Part shown: piece by piece, positions 16,088 through 21,024 of the stretch | Layout: every line of letters starts with the position of its first letter | Numbering within the stretch: the first letter of the stretch is position 1 | Assembly: GCA_964609625.1 (NCBI GenBank) | Contig: CAZSRS010000056.1 | Span: 1-21,024 of the forward strand | From: G963674665 sp964609625 | GTDB lineage: Bacteria > Desulfobacterota > Desulfovibrionia > Desulfovibrionales > Desulfovibrionaceae | DNA: 21,024 bases | Reading direction: 5' to 3' | Position numbers and translations under genes: made by a program | Notes under the pieces: generated by a model | Databases searched by the model: none | Seen by the model: the letters and a program-made list of their open reading frames with translations, nothing else | What the model was told of the DNA's origin: nothing

Positions 16088-16423
16088 TCAAGCCTCCTCT
16101 GGTTCTGCATCCGGTAAGGAATCAACGCCCTGGCACATCGCACCCCCCAGGGGGTCGTTGCGGTAGGAAACCACCCTGCCGTCCGGAAGATTGACCCGCA
16201 GCAGCTCGCCACGGCTGGAGTACTGGAATGACGCCGCCTCCCCGGTTCCGCTGTCTGTCCTGGAGGTGAGAAAACCGTCCGCGTCGAAGGAATAGTGCAC
16301 ATCCCCGGCGCTGCGCAACGAATGGTCGGGGTGGTAGGCGTAGCCACGCCCGGCAATGCCGCGCAAGGCGTTGGTCTCCAGACTGCGGGCGCCGTTGGTG
16401 CCGTAGGTATAGGATTCGCCCAT
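16088..16423 (-). pseudogene. RHS core fragment, unit D (divergent, truncated)
   Basis: About 110 codons of RHS-repeat protein. The fragment starts GESYTYGTNGARSLETNALR, runs through HYSFDADGFLTSRTDSGTG and LLRVNLPDGRVVSYRNDPLG, and then loses the RHS pattern (GAMCQGVDS) and stops at 16088. It aligns with the same part of units A-C but is clearly more divergent, for example ALRGIAGRGYAYHPDHSLRS against TLRGVADKAYAYAADHRLLS. No toxin tail or immunity gene follows. Its 3' end lies 44 bp from the convergent rhodanese gene. I read it as the decayed old end of the array. Confidence 0.65.
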
Positions 16424-16482
16424 CGCACCGCATACTATTACACTGTGCAAAAGCGTATACAATTGCATGATATATAGTGATG

Positions 16483-16728
16483 CTACAAAATATATCTGTT
16501 GTATTTTTCTATAGAATCGCTAGCACTTTTCTCTAATTCAGGAAATTGTTTGAATATAGGGTTGATCAATTCCAATGAAATATCTGCAGAAATCGAAGCA
16601 ACTTTTTTTCCAAAACTTGTATACTCCTCTTCAGTGCAATGTTCTTTTATGAATGGGATTAACTCGCAAAGTGCGTTAGAGGAAGCAAAAAAACTATGCA
16701 GCAAATATTTAGCAATTTTAATATCCAT
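16483..16728 (-). CDS. Candidate immunity protein for RHS unit C
   Basis: An 81-residue, small, acidic-to-neutral soluble protein with no family I recognise. It starts 9 bp after the unit C toxin stop, the standard toxin-then-immunity order in RHS loci. It is visibly AT-rich compared with the RHS core. Predicted helices include IAKYLLHSFFASSNALCELI. The function is inferred from position only. Confidence 0.6.
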   Translation of the reverse strand: MDIKIAKYLLHSFFASSNALCELIPFIKEHCTEEEYTSFGKKVASISADISLELINPIFKQFPELEKSASDSIEKYNRYIL

Positions 16729-16737
16729 TATCGACTC

Positions 16738-17757
16738 CTAAAGGCAATCGTGTTCTTGGAGACAATCGTTTACGCATTTAAGAAAATCCCATGTATTTCT
16801 GTCAAATGCGCTTGGCTTGATAGGGCGATTAAGAATCGGGTAGCATTCATCGATACAGAAATCTCGAATTGCAGCACAGTCAGGTGAAGAAGGGGGAGAT
16901 AAACGGGGGCAAGGTATTTCATCAGTCTTTTTAGGAGGGACATCTTCACTGGTATCAGGAGAAGCCCACCATCCAAGCAGTCCTCCCAGGATCGCTCCTG
17001 AAATTGCTCCACCTCCCCCTCCGCTAGAACCTACTTGGTGAGACGGATGCGAAAGTGTGGCACTATCACTATAAAGACCTGTGAAGTCAGTAAGGTTAAT
17101 AGGATCCCCGCCACAATACCCATACAGATCGCTATCACCCCCACCAAAGCCAATCGGATCCTTGGCCGTCCAGCGCCCCACCTCCGGGGCGTAGTCGCGG
17201 TAACCAAACCGCACCAAGCCGGTGTCCGCGTCATGCAAGCCGCCGGCAAAGCCGAAGGGGACGTCCAGGGCCGGGTTGGAGTCCTCGAGCACATTGCCGA
17301 AGGAGTCGTAGGTCACGGTCTTGACGATGGCGCCGCCGGCATCGGTCACGGCGCGCAGGCTGCCGACCTGGTCATACATCAGGTAATAGGTCTGGCCGCC
17401 GGCCGTCATGGCCACCGGGGTGCGGTCGTCCGCGTATTCGAAGCGGTATTTCAAAGAGCCGTCGGCGTGGAGCACGGCCAGAAGGCGCGTGCGCCCCAGC
17501 TAGAGATACTTCTCGACGATGGTGCCGTCAATTCTCTTGGCGACGCGGCGGCCAATGGCGTCGTTGTCGTACTCCACCAGGCGGCCGTCCGGAAGACTGA
17601 CCTGCAGCAGCTCGCCGGTGGAGGCGTAGGCATACTGCGTGACTTCCGCGCCACGGGTCCTGCGCAGGAGGAAGCCGTCGGCGTCGTATACGTAGCTCGT
17701 GTCGCCCGCGCTCAGGAGCCGGTGGTCCGCGGCGTAGGCGTAGGCCTTGTCCGCCAC
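16738..17757 (-). pseudogene. Orphan RHS core with C-terminal toxin domain, unit C (amber-interrupted)
   Basis: This is the RHS core of a polymorphic toxin without its N-terminal part. From the GTG at 17757 the frame encodes VADKAYAYAADHRLLSAGDT and further RHS repeats until KYL, followed by TAG (17502-17500). Units A and B have TGG (Trp) there. The same frame then resumes (LGRTRLLAVLHADG) to the conserved GRWTAKDPIGF end and the switch at GGATCC (17102-17107). The tail of about 120 residues has a Gly-rich hydrophobic segment (GGGGGAISGAILGGLLGWW) and a Cys-rich end (six Cys after residue CAAIRDFC). A stop upstream of the core (17805-17803) shows that it is an orphan cassette. The toxin activity is unknown. 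Confidence 0.75.
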
Positions 17758-17790
17758 CCCGCGCAGGGTGTTGGTCTCCAGGGTGCGGGC
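17102..17790 (-). repeat. RHS-core repeat, copy C
   Basis: About 690 bp nearly identical to copies B and A, running from CTGGAGACC at its right end to GGATCC at its left end. Left of the GGATCC all three copies diverge completely. Confidence 0.85.
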
Positions 17791-17888
17791 ATGTCTCGGA
17801 GATTATGAAAAGAACATGAAGTTGACGCAGTCATGGTGTCATCATCGGCGGTTGGGGGATCGCCACTATACGGTAAAAACCCTTAAAA

Positions 17889-18371
17889 TCAACCTCCTCT
17901 GTGGGCAAGGGCATTTGACACAATATCCTTCTTAAAAATTATCCTGCCGAACATAAATGTTCTCGATTCATCACTTAAATGTTTACAATCATGTAACGCA
18001 GAATCATACTCACCCATTTCATTATATGCAATTGCACGATATATATATGCAGTTCCAGACCACTTATGCCTACAGGGCTCATCAAACTCCAAAATTTTAG
18101 TAAAGTCTGCAACAGCAGCATGGTACATACGTAAACATAAATATGATTCTCCGCGTAACAATAATTCATATGGATGCAATGCATCAAATGTCTCTATATG
18201 ATTTACAGTACTAATTGCAATTTTATATTGATTTTCACGTAAATATAAATAAGCTAGATTAGCGTAGCCATCATGACATCTCGGATTTTCTATAATATAT
18301 TTGTCGCAGATAGATAGTGCTTCCTGTATCCGCTTTTCTTTTGCCAATTTGACAATGCACTTATAGCTCAT
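17889..18371 (-). CDS. TPR-like candidate immunity protein for RHS unit B
   Basis: A 160-residue AT-rich protein with repeated TPR-type helical pairs: IQEALSICDKYIIENPRCHD, GYANLAYLYLRENQYKIAIS, the YLCLRMYHAAVADFTKILEF pair, and YIYRAIAYNEMGEYDSALHD. The ATG at 18371 lies 16 bp after the unit B toxin stop. A longer frame from 18461 would overlap the toxin gene and is rejected. TPR and Sel1-like proteins occur among RHS immunity proteins. Position supports that role, and no direct test is visible. Confidence 0.65.
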   Translation of the reverse strand: MSYKCIVKLAKEKRIQEALSICDKYIIENPRCHDGYANLAYLYLRENQYKIAISTVNHIETFDALHPYELLLRGESYLCLRMYHAAVADFTKILEFDEPCRHKWSGTAYIYRAIAYNEMGEYDSALHDCKHLSDESRTFMFGRIIFKKDIVSNALAHRGG

Positions 18372-18387
18372 GTCGTTACACTTGAAT

Positions 18388-19380
18388 TCACTCAACAGGA
18401 TTACCTCCGCAGCGTTCGCTAACCAGCCCCCTGGCGCAGTCTTCAACAGTGCTATAGCCACCTGTTATCCCAGGACATGGATTCGGCTTATCCAATTCCT
18501 CCCGACATATTCGTTCTGCATCTCTCCATTCCTCAGCGCAGTCAGTTTCATCTTTGGAAAACAAATTATCCCAAACTGCCTGGCCAATTACAGCACCAGC
18601 GACGCTACCGAGTACTGCTCCAATTACGCCGCCAACAGGTCCACCGAGCAAAGTCCCAAGTTTCGCTCCTGCCCAGGTAGTAGCACCTGCGTTCACAAGC
18701 CCCAACGAATCCACTGAGTTGACCGGATCCCCACCACAATACCCATACAAATCCGAATCCCTGCCCTTAAACCCGATCGGATCCTTGGCCGTCCAGCGCC
18801 CCACCTCCGGGGCGTAGTCGCGAAAGCCGAAGCGCACCAGGCCGGTGTCGGCATCATGGAGGCCGCCGGCGAAGCCAAAGGGCAGGTCCAGGGCCGGGTT
18901 GGAGTCCTCCAGCACAGTGCCGAAGGAGTCGTAGGTCACGGCCTTGACCATGGCGCCGCTGGCATCGGTCACCGCGCGCAGGCTGCCGACCTGGTCATAG
19001 GCCAGGTAGAAGCGCTGCCCCGCATGGGTCATGGCCACCGGGGTGCGGTCGTCCGCGTACTCGAAGCGGTATTTCAAAGAACCATCGGCGTGGAGCACGG
19101 CCAGGAGGCGCGTGCGCCCCAACCAGAGATACTTCTCGACGATGGCGCCGTCAATTCTCTTGGCGACGCGGCGGCCAATGGCGTCGTTGTCGTACTCCAC
19201 CAGGCGGCCGTCCGGGAGGAGCACGGAGCGCAGTTCTCCGGTGGAGGCGTAGGCGTACTCCGTGACTTCCGCGCCACGGGTCCTGCGCAGGAGGAAGCCG
19301 TCGGCGTCGTACGTGTAGCTCGTGTCGCCCGCGCTCAGGAGCCGGTGGTCCGCGGCGTAGGTGTAGGCCTTGTCCGCCAC
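18388..19380 (-). CDS. Orphan RHS core with Cys-rich C-terminal toxin domain, unit B
   Basis: This is a 330-residue orphan cassette. The GTG at 19380 is the first usable start after an in-frame TAA (19428-19426). The core from 19405 to 18731 is intact, with YDxxGRRVAKRIDG, KYLWLGRTRLLAVLHADG and GRWTAKDPIGF. After CGGDPVN the tail switches to about 111 residues. A hydrophobic glycine-rich stretch (GGPVGGVIGAVLGSVAGAVI) comes first, then a Cys-rich segment with CAEEW, ICREEL and a final YSTVEDCARGLVSERCGGNP. The last motif is one I have seen at the end of other RHS proteins, but I cannot assign an enzyme activity. A TPR-like immunity candidate follows 16 bp downstream. Whether the cassette is expressed without recombination into a full RHS gene is unclear. 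Confidence 0.8.
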   Translation of the reverse strand: MADKAYTYAADHRLLSAGDTSYTYDADGFLLRRTRGAEVTEYAYASTGELRSVLLPDGRLVEYDNDAIGRRVAKRIDGAIVEKYLWLGRTRLLAVLHADGSLKYRFEYADDRTPVAMTHAGQRFYLAYDQVGSLRAVTDASGAMVKAVTYDSFGTVLEDSNPALDLPFGFAGGLHDADTGLVRFGFRDYAPEVGRWTAKDPIGFKGRDSDLYGYCGGDPVNSVDSLGLVNAGATTWAGAKLGTLLGGPVGGVIGAVLGSVAGAVIGQAVWDNLFSKDETDCAEEWRDAERICREELDKPNPCPGITGGYSTVEDCARGLVSERCGGNPVE

Positions 19381-19405
19381 CCCGCGCAGGGTGTTGGTCT
19401 CCAGG
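18725..19405 (-). repeat. RHS-core repeat, copy B
   Basis: About 680 bp nearly identical to copies A and C, ending at GGATCC (18725-18730). It carries a few coding differences, such as AGQRFYLAYDQV where A and C have GGQTYYLMYDQV. Confidence 0.85.
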
Positions 19406-19410
19406 CTATG

Positions 19411-19534
19411 CGAATCTTCCTGGACTTATGGAAACGTCTCGAATTACGTTTCGATAATTTGCCTCGTCGGCACTCCTATTGGCGACAACATCAGTGGTTG
19501 GAAAAATTCACATGTAACGACGTAGAACGGCCTG
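19411..19534. other. Unassigned spacer between immunity gene A and RHS core B
   Basis: About 124 bp joins the end of the unit A immunity gene to the start of the unit B core. On the minus strand it holds no gene and contains the in-frame stop at 19428-19426. On the plus strand an open frame begins at an ATG at 19408 and encodes about 55 residues, but it has no ribosome site. A similar unassigned spacer lies between the TPR gene and core C at 17803-17888. Both may be scars of cassette insertion. Confidence 0.4.
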
Positions 19535-19966
19535 TTACAAATTGTACAGCGAATTACCTGACAAACAATAAGTGAATTTTGCCTCCAAAGCATCAATATA
19601 AATAAAAGAATTCAATGTTGTAATATAAAACCAATAGAAAGATTTTTCTTGGACAATAACAGGCAATAAGTCTTGTTGCTGTTTTGGCAAATCGTCATAA
19701 GTCCCACCATCAAGTAAAATGTCTTTTTTCTGTGTATTTCGCGAAAGAAAGACTGTTGGATCAACCGAAAAAAACCTAAGACTATTAAGATGCAATAACC
19801 CTCCTCGGTAAGCGACAGCTCCCCGTCGACGTTCTTCTTCAATTGTACCGACCCAAATAGCTAGTGTAAATATTGCACAAGCCTGATCATAGTCTACCAT
19901 AATTGAACGTAGAATAGCATCATGGAAACCATTGGGCAAAGACAACGCGATGTTACTAATATACAT
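19535..19966 (-). CDS. Candidate immunity protein for RHS unit A
   Basis: A 143-residue AT-rich protein starting 8 bp after the unit A toxin stop. It opens LPNGFHDAILRSIMVDYDQA and continues ACAIFTLAIWVGTIEEER. This two-strand pattern, with 'HDA' followed by a VDYD strand, is common to a group of small immunity-type proteins found beside polymorphic toxins. The ATG at 19966 has no strong ribosome site and is probably coupled to the toxin gene. The role is inferred from position and this weak pattern. Confidence 0.6.
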   Translation of the reverse strand: MYISNIALSLPNGFHDAILRSIMVDYDQACAIFTLAIWVGTIEEERRRGAVAYRGGLLHLNSLRFFSVDPTVFLSRNTQKKDILLDGGTYDDLPKQQQDLLPVIVQEKSFYWFYITTLNSFIYIDALEAKFTYCLSGNSLYNL

Positions 19967-19974
19967 AGCAAACT

Positions 19975-21024
19975 TTACGGTATAAATGGTAGAGGTAAAG
20001 GTAAAGGAAGCGGTCCAGGCATTGCAGGAGGAATCTCATCAGGAATTATCCGTTCCATGTAGTCATTGAATCTATCCCAAAATTCTTTGAGCATATTGCT
20101 TTCTTCACTGTCTTCTGGACATGGGGTTGCATCAATAACCTCACCAGGTCTAAGATGCCCTTTTCCTCCGTTATAATGCCAATGATCGATACTTCTATTA
20201 CCAGGCACACCTCCTCTCCCTTCGTGGAATTCTAAAGTCTCACCAACGTGATTATGCCACATAGAACCATATGGATTTTTATGACTTAAATCTCTTTTCC
20301 AGCAAGAAGGAAGGCCACTCGGATTCACTGGAAGGATTAGTGGCGCAAGCCCATCCGCATCAACAAAATTCACCGGATCCCCGCCACAATACCCATACAG
20401 ATCGCTGTCCCCCCCGGCAAATCCAATCGGATCCTTGGCCGTCCAGCGCCCCACCTCTGGGGCGTAGTCGCGGTAGCCGAAGCGCACCAAGCCGGTGTCC
20501 GCGTCATGGAGCCCGCCGGCAAAGCCAAAGGGGACATCCAGGGCCGGATTGGAGTCCGTGAGCACGTTGCCGAAGGAATCGTAGGTCACGGCCTTGACGA
20601 TGGCGCCGCTGGCATCGGTCGCCGCGCGCAGGCTGCCGACCTGGTCGTACATCAGGTAATATGTCTGGCCGCCGGTGGTCATGGCCACCGGGGTGCGGTC
20701 GTCCGCGTATTCGAAGCGGTATTTCAAAGAGCCGTCGGCGTGGAGCACGGCCAGGAGGCGCGTGCGCCCCAACCAGAGATACTTCTCGACGATGGCGCCG
20801 TCAATTCTCTTGGCGACGCGACGGCCAATGGCGTCGTTGTCGTACTCCACCAGGCGGCCGTCCGGGAGGAGCACGGAGCGCAGCTCCCCGGTGGAGGCGT
20901 AGACGTACTGCGTGACGTCCGCGCCACGGGCCTTGCGCAGGAGGAAGCCGTCGGCGTCGTATACGTAGTTCGTGTCGCCCGCGCTCAGGAGCCGGTGGTC
21001 CGCGGCGTAGGCGTAGGCCTTCGG
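19975..21024 (-). CDS. RHS protein with C-terminal toxin domain, unit A (partial, 5' end outside window)
   Basis: The frame is open from the window edge to TAA at 19977-19975, about 349 codons. It shows the intact core (DGFLLRKARGADVTQYVYAS, KYLWLGRTRLLAVLHADG, GRWTAKDPIGFAGGDSDLYG) and switches at GGATCC (20375-20380). The tail of about 132 residues has a His-rich centre with WHNHVGETLEFHEGRGG and NRSIDHWHYNGGKGHLRPGE. It ends in a Pro-Leu repeat (PGPLPLPLPLPFIP). I do not recognise a catalytic family. The clustered His, Asp and Glu residues could bind metal. It is the only core copy whose frame stays open to the window edge, so it may belong to the full-length RHS gene. Confidence 0.85.
   Translation of the reverse strand, partial: PKAYAYAADHRLLSAGDTNYVYDADGFLLRKARGADVTQYVYASTGELRSVLLPDGRLVEYDNDAIGRRVAKRIDGAIVEKYLWLGRTRLLAVLHADGSLKYRFEYADDRTPVAMTTGGQTYYLMYDQVGSLRAATDASGAIVKAVTYDSFGNVLTDSNPALDVPFGFAGGLHDADTGLVRFGYRDYAPEVGRWTAKDPIGFAGGDSDLYGYCGGDPVNFVDADGLAPLILPVNPSGLPSCWKRDLSHKNPYGSMWHNHVGETLEFHEGRGGVPGNRSIDHWHYNGGKGHLRPGEVIDATPCPEDSEESNMLKEFWDRFNDYMERIIPDEIPPAMPGPLPLPLPLPFIP
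20375..21020 (-). repeat. RHS-core repeat, copy A (runs to window edge)
   Basis: Nearly identical to copies B and C up to about 21018, where the last bases (CTTCGG) leave the shared sequence (CTTGTCCGCC in B and C). It ends on the left at GGATCC (20375-20380). Confidence 0.85.

Noticed and set aside
17035..17808. Long plus-strand frame across the RHS core of unit C
   Set aside because: It is the antisense of the highly biased RHS core. The same shadow appears over core B (18856-19575).
19408..19575. Short plus-strand frame in the spacer, about 55 residues
   Set aside because: No ribosome site or recognisable domain. It partly overlaps the immunity gene on the other strand.

Overview
The window looks like chromosomal DNA from a GC-rich, Desulfovibrio-type deltaproteobacterium. 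This is inferred from gene content and base composition, not from a marker gene. No rRNA, tRNA, CRISPR array or intact transposase is visible. Five blocks can be read.

(1) 1-4791, + strand: a strong promoter precedes a secreted ABC_sub_bind-type binding protein. It is followed by a membrane histidine kinase with no response regulator beside it, then by an L-serine dehydratase carrying the full set of iron-sulfur ligands.

(2) 4831-8094, - strand: an HDOD protein and a GAF/PAS protein with overlapping ends form one pair. Upstream of them lies what looks like a decayed ydbH-ydbL-type operon. The DUF1318/YdbL lipoprotein has an excellent ribosome site and lipobox, but an amber codon at position 43. 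Only a C-terminal remnant of the putative AsmA/YdbH-like partner remains. The convergent ends of blocks 1 and 2 share a perfect inverted repeat that contains both stop codons.

(3) 8398-10134, + strand: cvpA-like, mazG, and a 33-codon single-helix membrane protein gene. The small gene has its own probable promoter, a structured leader and a strong intrinsic terminator.

(4) 10364-16043, + strand: a four-gene signalling operon. It encodes a Leu/Ile/Val-type binding lipoprotein, a HAMP-PAS histidine kinase, a receiver-STAS response regulator, and a GAF-GAF-transmembrane-rhodanese protein whose rhodanese loop lacks the catalytic cysteine. No transporter permease or ATPase is present, so the binding protein is probably a sensor subunit. 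This is the best candidate for an undescribed system in the window.

(5) 16088-21024, - strand: an RHS polymorphic-toxin array. Three nearly identical RHS-core segments (A, B, C) each switch abruptly at a shared GGATCC site into a different AT-rich C-terminal domain. Each is followed by its own small candidate immunity gene. A fourth, more divergent core fragment (D) ends the array against block 4. Unit A runs off the right edge. B and C are orphan cassettes with in-frame stops just upstream of the shared core, and C also has a Trp-to-amber change inside the core.
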